From positions 1-64,000 of the forward strand of contig JBCCHB010000084.1 in NCBI GenBank assembly GCA_039028975.1: DNA of 64,000 bases, given 5' to 3'. The stretch's first letter is position 1. Each line of letters starts with the position of its first letter. The position numbers and the translations under genes were made by a program. This DNA comes from JAHBNG01 sp039028975 (GTDB lineage Bacteria > Chloroflexota > Anaerolineae > Caldilineales > Caldilineaceae). Below are positions 41,735 through 50,250 of this stretch, piece by piece. Under the pieces are notes generated by a model. It was not told the DNA's origin and did no database searches. It saw only the letters and a program-made list of their open reading frames with translations.

Positions 41735-44700
41735 ATGATTGCACAACGAAATCTTATTAGAGTCTTCGTGTTATTCTGTATGACTTCGCTCTTTTGCGTA
41801 CCTGTAGGGAAACCACATCTCCGATTGGTATCTTCGGTGCAAGGTGCACCTGCTGCGCAAAACGTGATTAGTTTGACTTTGATCAACGCAGCGACCAATC
41901 AGCCGATTGCTGCGTTTGACCCACTGACATCGAGCACAACAATTAACCTTGCTGAAGTTGGCAGCAGCCTGAACATTCGTGCAAACATTGAATCTGGCTC
42001 TGTTGGGAGCGTCAGATTCGCACTGGACGAAAACAGCAACTATCTTACAGAAAACGTGCCTCCATATTCGCTTGCAGGTGATGCTGATGGCAACTACAGA
42101 AGCTGGACGCCATCGGTTGGTAATCACACGGTCAGCGCAACTGCTTATAGCGGCAAAAATGGTACGGGGACAGCAAGTGCTCCGTTGACCATCAACTTTA
42201 CAATTATCAATAGCGGTTCCGGCAGTACAAGCACCCCCACGCCAACCACTTCAGGACCAACGAATACGCCGACCCCGTCGGCCACACCAACGGCAACAGC
42301 GTTGCCACCATCGACAAGCGGCACCGTCAGCGGAGAACTGATGCGTTGGCATCCCGTAGAGGTGAGCTTCAGCGGACCCCCGGCAAGCGAAGATGATAGT
42401 GCGCCTAACCCCTTTTTAGACTATTGCCTGCAGGTGGTTTTTACCGCACCCAGCGGCAAGCAATATACTATTCCTGGCTTCTTTGCTGGGGATGGCCGGG
42501 GCAACGGGAGCGGGAACGTTTGGCGTGTTCGCTTTTCTCCAAGCGAAGTGGGGGGATGGACCTATCAGACTTCCTTCCGTCAAGGGAGCAATATCGCCAT
42601 AAGTCTCGATAGGAATGCCGGAAGTGGGACGAGCTTCGATGGCGCAACGGGCAGCTTTACGGTATCCGAATCGAACAAAACGGGAGCCGATTTCCGTAGC
42701 GCTGACAAAGGATGGTTGCGCAATGAGGGCAATCACTATCTGACCTTCGCGGGTAGCGGTAATCCCTGGGTAAAGGGTGGTCCAGATATCCCAGAAAACT
42801 TCCTCGGGTATACTGGCTTCGACAATACGCCCAAAGCCGGGCATGATTTTGCTGTCCATCGCAGCGACTGGCGGGAGGGCGATCCGGACTGGAACAACGG
42901 AGCTGGACGCAACATCATTGGCGCGCTCAATTTCATTGCCGATACGGGCAGCAACGTGATTTACTTCCTACCGATGAATATTGGCGGCGACGGCAAAGAC
43001 ACCTTCCCCACCATCAGCGAACAGGAGAAGATCCATTACGACATCAGCAAGTTGGCCCAGTGGGAGACTCTCTTCCGCCATGCCCAATCTCGCGGAATCT
43101 TCCTGCATTTTCAGCTTGCAGAGACCGAATCCGGCAACGAGAACTATCATGACGATGGTAGCCTGGGCATCGAGCGCAAGCTCTACTATCGCGAGCTGAT
43201 CGCACGATTTGGTCATCACCCTGGTTTGGAGTGGAACATCGGTGAAGAGAATGACTATGGAACCGCCAAGCGCATTCAATTTGCCCAGTACATTACGCAA
43301 GTTGATCCGTACGATCACCCAGTGACGACTCACACGAGGAGTGTTGCTCCCTATTATGATCCACTCGTTGACGAGCTGGAGCAGGGCAATCCCATCTTCA
43401 TGGATATGACCTCGTTCCAGACCAGCGCAACGGCTGACCAACTTGCCAGCATGGTTGAGAAATATCGCAACGAATCTGATGCGGCTGGCTCACCTTGGGT
43501 AGTCTCGCTTGATGAACCGCAGAAGATCGAAAACGACAAAACCGACGACGCCAACGGGTATCCTCATGGAAGACAACGCAAGATGTGGCCAGCCTACATG
43601 GCCGGTGCGGGTGGCTTCGAGTGGTATGTACAGAAAGATGGTGGAGGGCATGGTTTTGATCAGCAGATCAACGATTATAATGACATGGATGTTGCCTTGG
43701 AGTGGACCGGCTATGCCCTCGATTTCTTAGCTCAGCTGCCGTTACTAGAGATGGAATCTCGCCGGGATTTGGTCTCCGGTAGCAACAGCAAACCAACCTA
43801 TGGTCTGGTGAAAGTGGGTGATGTCTATGCGCTGTATAATGAGGATGGAGGTGAACTATTTTTGGATCTGAGCAACGTCAGCGGCACCTACTCCGTGCAG
43901 TGGTTCAACCCACGCAGTGGCGGGCCGCTACTGGCTGGCTCAACTGCGACTGTGCAAGGTGGCAGCCAAGTTAGCTTGGGCAGTCCACCAAGTGATACTA
44001 CGTTAGATTGGGCAGTAATTGTACGACGAAGCGACGGTACGCCCCCTCCAACGCCAACTCAGGCGAATGCACCAATGCCAACCGAAACGGGTACCACCAC
44101 ATTACCCGCTACACCAACTGCCACGCCAACAGCAACACAGGTTGCTACACCAACTGTTACACCAACAGCAACACCGACTGAGACACCAACACAACAGGCT
44201 GTGGTCAGCTATATGCTAGTCAATGCAGAAACGGAGCAAGACATTGCTCCACTGGCAGATGGCGATACGATCGTGCTATCAGAACTACCGACGCAGAACT
44301 TAAACATTCGTGCCAACATCGAGCCTGCAGTCGTCGGCAGTGTTCGATTTGCGCTTAACGGAAATCAGCGTTTCCGAACGGAGAATGTTTTCCCCTATGC
44401 GTTACGAGGTGACTGGAAAGGGAACTATTTTGTATGGAATCCGGCTATTGGTACGCATACGCTTACGGCCACGCCGTATACCAGAAGCAAAGGCCGCGGT
44501 GATACCGGTATTGCGCTGACAATCACCTTCGCTGTGACGGATAATCTATTCAATTCCCAGAGAGAATTGCCAATCGTTGACGAGCCAGGCGAAACGGCAA
44601 GCCTAAATGGTGGTGTAGTCATGTCGGTTTTGCCTAGCCAGGACATTGGTAGCTCTGTACTCGTTACCCTAACGCATTCAGACGGTACGACCTTTTCTGT

Positions 44701-44899
44701 GGTCACGAATCCAGATGGTAGCTTTGAGCTGTCCGACCTTCTACCAGGTGACTATGTCATCGAGCTAGAGCTGCCCGAGCAGATGGAAGTCACGAATAGC
44801 GAAGCGCTGAGCATCACCCTCGATGCTGGTAGCAGCGTGGAACTTCCGGACTTCGACATTGTTAATCAGGGTGTCTATCTGCCGTTGATTTTGAGGTAG
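41735..44899 (+). CDS. large secreted DUF5060 glycoside-hydrolase-like multidomain protein
   Basis: A 1054-aa secreted protein. Signal peptide about 1-35; a beta-sandwich module (about 48-160); a Thr/Pro linker; DUF5060 (about 198-300, with LMRWHPVEVSFSGP and NVWRVRFSPSEVGGWTY); a TIM-barrel-like domain (about 310-690) with HPGLEWNIGEEND; a second Thr/Pro linker (about 773-830); a second copy of the first beta-sandwich module (LNIRANIEPAVVGSVRFALN matches LNIRANIESGSVGSVRFALD); a carboxypeptidase-regulatory-like domain (about 955-1040, NPDGSFELSDLLPGDYVIEL); and a tail ending VYLPLILR. Tails of this kind are frequent in Chloroflexota secreted proteins. Probably a polysaccharide-degrading enzyme; substrate unknown. 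Confidence 0.82.
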   Translation: MIAQRNLIRVFVLFCMTSLFCVPVGKPHLRLVSSVQGAPAAQNVISLTLINAATNQPIAAFDPLTSSTTINLAEVGSSLNIRANIESGSVGSVRFALDENSNYLTENVPPYSLAGDADGNYRSWTPSVGNHTVSATAYSGKNGTGTASAPLTINFTIINSGSGSTSTPTPTTSGPTNTPTPSATPTATALPPSTSGTVSGELMRWHPVEVSFSGPPASEDDSAPNPFLDYCLQVVFTAPSGKQYTIPGFFAGDGRGNGSGNVWRVRFSPSEVGGWTYQTSFRQGSNIAISLDRNAGSGTSFDGATGSFTVSESNKTGADFRSADKGWLRNEGNHYLTFAGSGNPWVKGGPDIPENFLGYTGFDNTPKAGHDFAVHRSDWREGDPDWNNGAGRNIIGALNFIADTGSNVIYFLPMNIGGDGKDTFPTISEQEKIHYDISKLAQWETLFRHAQSRGIFLHFQLAETESGNENYHDDGSLGIERKLYYRELIARFGHHPGLEWNIGEENDYGTAKRIQFAQYITQVDPYDHPVTTHTRSVAPYYDPLVDELEQGNPIFMDMTSFQTSATADQLASMVEKYRNESDAAGSPWVVSLDEPQKIENDKTDDANGYPHGRQRKMWPAYMAGAGGFEWYVQKDGGGHGFDQQINDYNDMDVALEWTGYALDFLAQLPLLEMESRRDLVSGSNSKPTYGLVKVGDVYALYNEDGGELFLDLSNVSGTYSVQWFNPRSGGPLLAGSTATVQGGSQVSLGSPPSDTTLDWAVIVRRSDGTPPPTPTQANAPMPTETGTTTLPATPTATPTATQVATPTVTPTATPTETPTQQAVVSYMLVNAETEQDIAPLADGDTIVLSELPTQNLNIRANIEPAVVGSVRFALNGNQRFRTENVFPYALRGDWKGNYFVWNPAIGTHTLTATPYTRSKGRGDTGIALTITFAVTDNLFNSQRELPIVDEPGETASLNGGVVMSVLPSQDIGSSVLVTLTHSDGTTFSVVTNPDGSFELSDLLPGDYVIELELPEQMEVTNSEALSITLDAGSSVELPDFDIVNQGVYLPLILR

Positions 44900-44930
44900 A
44901 AAAAACGGTCAACCTATTAGATGCTCGTTC

Positions 44931-46685
44931 CTAACGCTGAAACGCCATACGCACTTCGGAATATCTATGATGCTCTAGGTGTTGTTGAGCCTGCCGTCGA
45001 CGGTCTTGCCAGACGAGCGCTGGCTTAGAGTAATTCAGGGCCTCTTGCAAGAACGCGGCTCCCACTTGCCATACTGAGTGTTGACCAAAGAAATGTTGGC
45101 GGTAGGGTCCAGTGCGCAGGAAGCCTTGCTTTCTGTTGAGGAGGTCCGGCCGCAGCTTGTTTTTGGGTAAGTGGGTTCGCCCGTTCAGGACAGCCTGGAA
45201 GGGAATGGGTAGCCAGTCGATGTCATCAAATAGTACCTGTATCTGATTCAACACGCTGGTAATCTGGGCAGCGTCAGCCAGATCAACGCCCTCCACGAGT
45301 GAGTCGATCTTGTCTGCGAGTTGATCATATTCAGCAAAACCGCCGCCAGCGAGCCTCAACTGCTGAAGCTGGGCAATATATTTGTGGGCATCAAGCTGGC
45401 CATGTTGGATGCTGCTTACGCGCAGCGAGAAGAGCTTTACCAGTTCTGTATAGGCCCCAAGCAGCCAGAGTACGCTATAAGGTATCCACAGATCGTAATG
45501 CCCCCACGATTTGTATGAGTTGGCGACTAACCTGTCATTGCTTTTGAGATAGGCGAGGGTCGCCTGTTCCAGAGGCAGAAACCGCTCCCGCGAGTAATCG
45601 CCATCTTTGCGTGCTTCCAACAAGTGGTGGGCTAAAATAGAGACGCTGCTAAGCGAGATGTACAGCCCCTTGGAATAGAGCGGGTCGATAAAACCAGCCG
45701 CATGGCCCAACAGCGCCCACCGATCCCCCACAATCTGCCTGGATGAGTACTGGATTCGCCCAGTGCGCACCCATTCCCGTACCGAACGGGCACCTTGAAA
45801 TTGAGCCGCGATGCTGGGATACTTGCTGATAATGGCCTGGAACTCCTCCTCAGCCGAGAGATGCTCTTGCTTTGGATGCACCCGGGGGTCGAGCATAAGG
45901 CCCACGCTACAGAGGAGATTGGTCGATGCCGCGTGATTGTTAAACGGGATCACCCATACCCATCCGCCCTCAAAGATGTGATGCAGCGTTCCCTCAGCGA
46001 CGCTAAAGGGCAGATCGGCTGCTTTTTGGGTAGTCGCCACATCATGGAAATCGGGTACGTCGATCATATGTGTAAAGATAGCCCGCGATTGAGTTTGCAG
46101 ATCAAAGGTGCGCAGGTCAAACTTCTCGGCAATCAGAGAGCGGAAGCCGCCAGCGTCAACCACATAGTTGGCTTGGAATACCTGCCCATTGGTAGTCGTC
46201 AAGATGACACCAGATTCGTCAATCTCGATATCGGCTACCGGTGTATGTTGTAAGACCGTGGCTCCATAACGAACTGCGCAGGTCATTAGAAAGTAATCGA
46301 CATCCTGGCGGTAGAGGTGCAACTCATGACCATGAGGGTGCTTAGGGATGACGGCCTGCAAAGAACACTCGGGCTGATGGAGTTCTTCAGCCGTGTGATG
46401 CAGATAACTGAAGTGGCGCTTGACCCCATGGCTGGTGCCGATGTAAGGGAAGTAATTCTCTGAACTAAAGTAGGCTAGCTCTGGTACATCATAGAGTTCG
46501 GCCAGCGCGCGCATGATTTCGGATGTCTCAAGGATCATCGATTCGCCGATGGCAAAGCGAGGGTGACCTTTCGCTTCGAAGATGACTACGTCCAGACCCT
46601 GCCGGGCAAGAATAGCACCCAGTGTAGATCCGGCGATCCCCGAGCCGATGATGGCGATGTCGAACTGTCTGTCTTTGTTTCTCAT
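44931..46685 (-). CDS. FAD-dependent oxidoreductase, flavin-halogenase-like
   Basis: A 584-aa flavoprotein. The dinucleotide-binding motif is AIIGSGIAGSTLGAILA (residues about 11-27), followed by IFEAKGHPRFAIGES, and later VVDAGGFRS. The sequence GWVWVIPF (241-248) contains the W-x-W-x-I-P motif of flavin-dependent halogenases, which keeps them from acting as monooxygenases. The catalytic Lys of tryptophan halogenases cannot be placed with confidence, and related geranylgeranyl-reductase-like oxidoreductases are an alternative. It lies 111 nt downstream of an ABM monooxygenase gene, in the MarR-controlled set. Confidence 0.75.
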   Translation of the reverse strand: MRNKDRQFDIAIIGSGIAGSTLGAILARQGLDVVIFEAKGHPRFAIGESMILETSEIMRALAELYDVPELAYFSSENYFPYIGTSHGVKRHFSYLHHTAEELHQPECSLQAVIPKHPHGHELHLYRQDVDYFLMTCAVRYGATVLQHTPVADIEIDESGVILTTTNGQVFQANYVVDAGGFRSLIAEKFDLRTFDLQTQSRAIFTHMIDVPDFHDVATTQKAADLPFSVAEGTLHHIFEGGWVWVIPFNNHAASTNLLCSVGLMLDPRVHPKQEHLSAEEEFQAIISKYPSIAAQFQGARSVREWVRTGRIQYSSRQIVGDRWALLGHAAGFIDPLYSKGLYISLSSVSILAHHLLEARKDGDYSRERFLPLEQATLAYLKSNDRLVANSYKSWGHYDLWIPYSVLWLLGAYTELVKLFSLRVSSIQHGQLDAHKYIAQLQQLRLAGGGFAEYDQLADKIDSLVEGVDLADAAQITSVLNQIQVLFDDIDWLPIPFQAVLNGRTHLPKNKLRPDLLNRKQGFLRTGPYRQHFFGQHSVWQVGAAFLQEALNYSKPALVWQDRRRQAQQHLEHHRYSEVRMAFQR

Positions 46686-46796
46686 GCGATTCCCTTTACA
46701 ATCTGCTCGTTATTACCTTTTGCTCATCAATTCATTCAGCTCGCTAATACCTTATTCGCGTATATTCCGTAGGTTTAAGGCACAACTTCACAAGAA

Positions 46797-47087
46797 TCAA
46801 AGGGGCTGAGCCTCAAAACGATTGGAAACCGGCGGTGCCGTAATCATTGGTCCTAGGGCATCACGGAACTGGGTAAACCGCTCGGTGCAGGTATACGTGT
46901 CGAAGGCGGCAGCCGAATCCCACTCTTCATAAAGAGCAAAGCGATTCTCCTGTTGAATTTGCTGATAGAAGCTAAACGTTTGACATGCGTCGACCGCCAG
47001 CGTATCCGCCACAAATTCGTTCATCATCCCTACAAATGCGGACCTCTGCTCTGGCTTTACATCCACAGTTACATGAACAATAACCAT
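46797..47087 (-). CDS. antibiotic biosynthesis monooxygenase (ABM) / quinol monooxygenase-like
   Basis: A 96-aa single-domain dimeric alpha+beta barrel protein of the ABM (YgiN-like) family. It reads VIVHVTVDVKPEQRSAFVGMMNEF then ACQTFSFYQQ, FALYEEWDSAAAFDTYT and FRDALGPMI, which match the family well. Members oxidise quinols or polyketides without cofactors. A palindromic site lies 64-81 nt upstream (47151-47168), matching the one upstream of the MarR gene. Confidence 0.85.
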   Translation of the reverse strand: MVIVHVTVDVKPEQRSAFVGMMNEFVADTLAVDACQTFSFYQQIQQENRFALYEEWDSAAAFDTYTCTERFTQFRDALGPMITAPPVSNRFEAQPL

Positions 47088-47150
47088 TTGGTGTACCCTT
47101 TCTCTTGTTTACATAGAATATGCTTGTGTTGGATATGTTTGCTTGTTTAA

Positions 47151-47168
47151 TATTTGCTTTAGCAAGTA
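47151..47168 (-). promoter_or_regulatory. predicted MarR operator upstream of the ABM gene
   Basis: TATTTGCTTTAGCAAGTA is a palindrome with half-sites TATTTGC and GCAAGTA. It differs from the site upstream of marR (47679-47696) only in the central bases. Extra half-site-like TGTTTGCTTG sequences lie at 47135-47146. Confidence 0.7.
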
Positions 47169-47202
47169 AATGGTTAAAAAAAGCGGCTTGAGAGCCACAA
47201 TC

Positions 47203-47661
47203 CTACATAGTGCTAGCCACATTGGCTTCAATCTTATCCAGAGTTGCCACCATAACGTCAATATCATGCTGGGAAATCCCAGCAAATACTTGCTGACGCA
47301 CTTCAACAATTACGGGCATCATCTTCTCCATGAGCGCCTGACCTTCCTCTGTAAGTGAAATGAGATGGCGGCGTCGATCTTCCGGATCCGCATCCCGCTT
47401 GACCAGTGTGCGCTTTTCCAGCGCGTCGATCATACGTGTAATGTTAGGATGGTCATTGAGATCCTTATCGGCCAAATCGGACTGGGATTGACCAGCTCGC
47501 TCATATAAGCGGAACAATATGAACCATTGCTCCATGCTGATTTCCAACCCCAACTTATGAAAGGTCTTGTTGAGGTGAACGCGCAGAATTCGCGCAGTGC
47601 GATGAATGCGATATGCTGTCGCTTTGTCTAATGTGCTAGTATCTTGGATATGATTAACCAT
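47203..47661 (-). CDS. MarR-family transcriptional regulator
   Basis: A 152-aa winged-helix protein. The recognition region is QSQSDLADKDLNDHPNITRMIDALEKRTLVKRD and the wing contains DRRRHLISLTEEGQ, both typical of MarR. MarR proteins usually repress their own gene and a neighbouring redox or efflux gene, and respond to phenolic ligands or oxidation. A palindrome 18 nt upstream of its start recurs upstream of the ABM gene, so it likely controls both. Same strand as the ABM and halogenase-like genes. Confidence 0.9.
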   Translation of the reverse strand: MVNHIQDTSTLDKATAYRIHRTARILRVHLNKTFHKLGLEISMEQWFILFRLYERAGQSQSDLADKDLNDHPNITRMIDALEKRTLVKRDADPEDRRRHLISLTEEGQALMEKMMPVIVEVRQQVFAGISQHDIDVMVATLDKIEANVASTM

Positions 47662-47678
47662 TTCAGTTGCCTAGAAAA

Positions 47679-47696
47679 TATTTGCATTGGCAAGTA
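47679..47696 (-). promoter_or_regulatory. predicted MarR operator upstream of marR
   Basis: TATTTGCATTGGCAAGTA, with the same half-sites and spacing as the copy at 47151-47168. Two sites 18 bp long with 16 identical positions next to a MarR gene make autoregulation likely. Confidence 0.72.
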
Positions 47697-47895
47697 TAAT
47701 GCGCTGGGTGGCAATTGAAAGTAATTCTGATTACAAATTGTCTATGGTAGACTATTCTACTCCCAGCACACCCTGCGCTTCAAAGACTGTAGGTCGTATC
47801 GCTGCTTGCGTTGCTTTGGATCAGCGAGGAACAACCGCTACACAATCCACGCGTAAACGGCGAGAAAAATGACAATGGTCGAGGAGGGCTAGATA

Positions 47896-49293
47896 CTAAC
47901 TCGCTGCACCTGCTGCCCGCAACACTTGCTCAATGCTTTCTGCACGCTTTCCCGTGTTGAACGCTAGTATCCCACGCTCTGCTGTCGGGTTACCATCTTT
48001 GTCTGTAGCAGATGGCACCCGATAGGTCACATCTGCCCCCGCCTCAAGCAACAGCTTTGTCATGCGAACGTAGCCGCTACGCACGGCAAAAACAAGCGGT
48101 ATCCACCCCTTCATTGCTCGATAAATGCCCGGACCGGAGTGAACGGCGTTGACATCGGCACCCAGTTCGACGAGCATCTTTGCCATGTCATAGAAATTTG
48201 ATTCGGCGGCAATCATGAGCGGCGTATAGCCAGATGAACCGCGCTCGTCTGGTTCGTTACCCGCTTTTAGAAGATGGGTAGCGACGTCGGTGTGCCCGTT
48301 CGTCACTGCGAGATTAAAGGCTTTGCGTCCATCATAAATTTTGGCGTGAATGTTGGCTCCACGCGTAACGAGCAACTCAACAATCTCAAGGTGGCCACTC
48401 GATGCAGCAGTGGTCAGCGGCGTGCTGCCGTGCCAGTCTGGGGCATCAATGGCAGCACCCAGATCAAGCAGATGGGTTGCGCAAGCCACCAAACCGTTGT
48501 TTGCAGCCCACCAGAGCGCCGTTTGTCCTTTTGGGTCGTCGGGACGGTGCTTGTCTACACGAGTGAAGTGAATATCAGCCCCACGGTCGATCAGCAGCAT
48601 GGCTACACGCTCGCTGGAGAACATAAGTGCAAGCATTAGCGGAGTACAGCCGTCATAATTGCCTTCGCTGACCATAAAGTTGATATCCGCACCATCGGCG
48701 AGTGCTTCCTCAGCATCAGCCACCGCCCCATGTTCACACGCGGCCAACAGCCGAGAGTCTGGGGGAGCGCCGCGCTCACTTTTTGGCGACGAAGCTTCTG
48801 TCTGGGCTGGAGCGGTTGGCCCTCCCTCTAGCTGTAATCCGTGCTGCGCAAGTACAGTAGCAATATCGCGATGTAACAGGGCGCGTTCGTTGTAGTAGGT
48901 CATAAACTGATCGTATTGCTCATCGATAAAACCAAGCGCAATCGCCTTTGATAACTCGGTTGCATCGTTGCGAACGTCGGGTGCTCTCAGGTAATCAAGC
49001 ATCATCTTGGGCATATCGGTATGGTACTGATCTTGCAACACCTCAACGAGACCCCGCTTCACATGCCATGCATCATTATTCCAATACTGCTCAATTAGTA
49101 GCGGAATATCAGACGCCACGACCCAATCGCGGGCTGATTCGATAGCCTCAAAATCGTCAGCCACGACAACCTCCATGATGTTGTGAAAATTGGCTGTGGG
49201 TTTCTCTGGTGCCAAGGACGGTTCGGCAGCCGGGTCAGATTTTTTAGCCAAATTTGTAAATAATTGGCGAAGTCGAGTAATCAAGCGAATCAT
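47896..49293 (-). CDS. ankyrin-repeat protein
   Basis: A 465-aa protein. The first 180 or so residues are helical and polar (a conserved-looking ARDWVVASDIPLLIEQY segment) and may be HEAT-like. From about residue 190 there are 6-7 ankyrin repeats, for example GQTALWWAANNGLVACATHL, HGSTPLTTAASSGHLEIVEL and GYTPLMIAAESNFYDMAKML, ending near residue 440. Ankyrin repeats bind partner proteins. There is no signal peptide. Partner unknown. Confidence 0.85.
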   Translation of the reverse strand: MIRLITRLRQLFTNLAKKSDPAAEPSLAPEKPTANFHNIMEVVVADDFEAIESARDWVVASDIPLLIEQYWNNDAWHVKRGLVEVLQDQYHTDMPKMMLDYLRAPDVRNDATELSKAIALGFIDEQYDQFMTYYNERALLHRDIATVLAQHGLQLEGGPTAPAQTEASSPKSERGAPPDSRLLAACEHGAVADAEEALADGADINFMVSEGNYDGCTPLMLALMFSSERVAMLLIDRGADIHFTRVDKHRPDDPKGQTALWWAANNGLVACATHLLDLGAAIDAPDWHGSTPLTTAASSGHLEIVELLVTRGANIHAKIYDGRKAFNLAVTNGHTDVATHLLKAGNEPDERGSSGYTPLMIAAESNFYDMAKMLVELGADVNAVHSGPGIYRAMKGWIPLVFAVRSGYVRMTKLLLEAGADVTYRVPSATDKDGNPTAERGILAFNTGKRAESIEQVLRAAGAAS

Positions 49294-49325
49294 GAGTATA
49301 TCTTTCCTTTGCTCGGGTCAGGCTT

Positions 49326-49913
49326 CTAATTTTTCCGCTTTTGCCGTTTTGTCAATTTCGGTTTGCTTCCCTCAACGGGTTTCGGACCCATGTATTCAGC
49401 CGACAATATGTGGTTAAGGCGTTCATGAACATAAAATCGATAGATGCCGGTTGGATCTGGAAAGCGAGCGGTCATATAGGCTGGTGTTAATGCAATGCCA
49501 TTGACTTTCATCTTCATATCGTCTTCGTGGATGCGGCTATAGGGCGTCCTTACTCTGTACTTAAACTTGATGGGGCCAGTCACTGTCACAATTGAGCCAA
49601 CTTTGTAACTTTCCACGAATCCCACAAACGCAGGTAGCAACCCCATCACAATGAAAACAAGCAGTAGCACCAAGAGCGGCATTCTAAGCCACGTCTCAGG
49701 CGGTACATAGATGTACAAAAGCCAGAGTGGAATGGCGATTATTGACGTCAGGCCCATCGCCGTGGAAATCGTCCTGACTCTCGCACTTCTTAACTGGCGT
49801 TCAGTGATCGTGCCCTCCTTGTTTTGATATAGTTCAACGACGGTAAAGTCGAACATGCGCATTAATTCTGCGCTATGCTGCGATTTTGGCTCTGTCATTT
49901 TTTTCTGGGTCAC
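49326..49913 (-). CDS. small membrane protein of unknown function
   Basis: A 195-aa protein with two adjacent membrane helices (STAMGLTSIIAIPLWLLYIYV at about 51-71 and MPLLVLLLVFIVMGLLPAFV about 78-97) that form a hairpin, then a soluble C-terminal domain (VGSIVTVTGPIKFKYRVRT) and a Lys/Arg-rich tail KLTKRQKRKN. I do not recognise the family. The start is GTG at 49913 or ATG at 49898. It lies 32 nt upstream of the ankyrin gene and on the same strand, suggesting a joint function. Confidence 0.65.
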   Translation of the reverse strand: MTQKKMTEPKSQHSAELMRMFDFTVVELYQNKEGTITERQLRSARVRTISTAMGLTSIIAIPLWLLYIYVPPETWLRMPLLVLLLVFIVMGLLPAFVGFVESYKVGSIVTVTGPIKFKYRVRTPYSRIHEDDMKMKVNGIALTPAYMTARFPDPTGIYRFYVHERLNHILSAEYMGPKPVEGSKPKLTKRQKRKN

Positions 49914-49930
49914 TTTATTCCAAATCGAAT

Positions 49931-50188
49931 AGAGTTGTTCCGAATTAAGAACTTACTGGGTGACTGGCACTTTTTCGGCGATGCTTTCTGGCTAACGAGA
50001 CATGCCAAGTGCCTGTCACCGGGTGCGTTTTAGTTTGGGGGTACATGAGTGCGTCGCACTGTTCAATTGCGGATGGGCGCTTGGATCTTTCTCTGAACAG
50101 TGCGACGCACTCGACTGGCTAACATTCTCGCCCCGAAACCCAAAGGCACCCCTGTCACCTCAAGGTTTTGTTATTTCAGAACAACTCT
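49931..50188. repeat. 258-bp nested inverted-repeat (MITE-like) element
   Basis: This fills most of the gap between the small membrane gene and the 2040-aa gene. Outer ends AGAGTTGTTCCGAA (49931-49944) and TTCAGAACAACTCT (50175-50188) match at 13 of 14 positions. A stem GGTGACTGGCACTT/AAGTGCCTGTCACC (49959-49972 with 50007-50020) lies within. A perfect 19-bp stem, GAGTGCGTCGCACTGTTCA with its inverse (50047-50065 and 50094-50112), is at the centre. No gene is present. Confidence 0.85.
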
Positions 50189-50250
50189 AATGTTCTACAC
50201 GGTTCACAATATTCGCATAGCTTCTACTTAGTACATACTGCCTGAACCGG

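Noticed and set aside
44040..44200. Short tandem repeat that might be a CRISPR or minisatellite
   Set aside because: It encodes the Thr/Pro linker of the secreted protein; repeats are imperfect 6-12 bp units without spacers.
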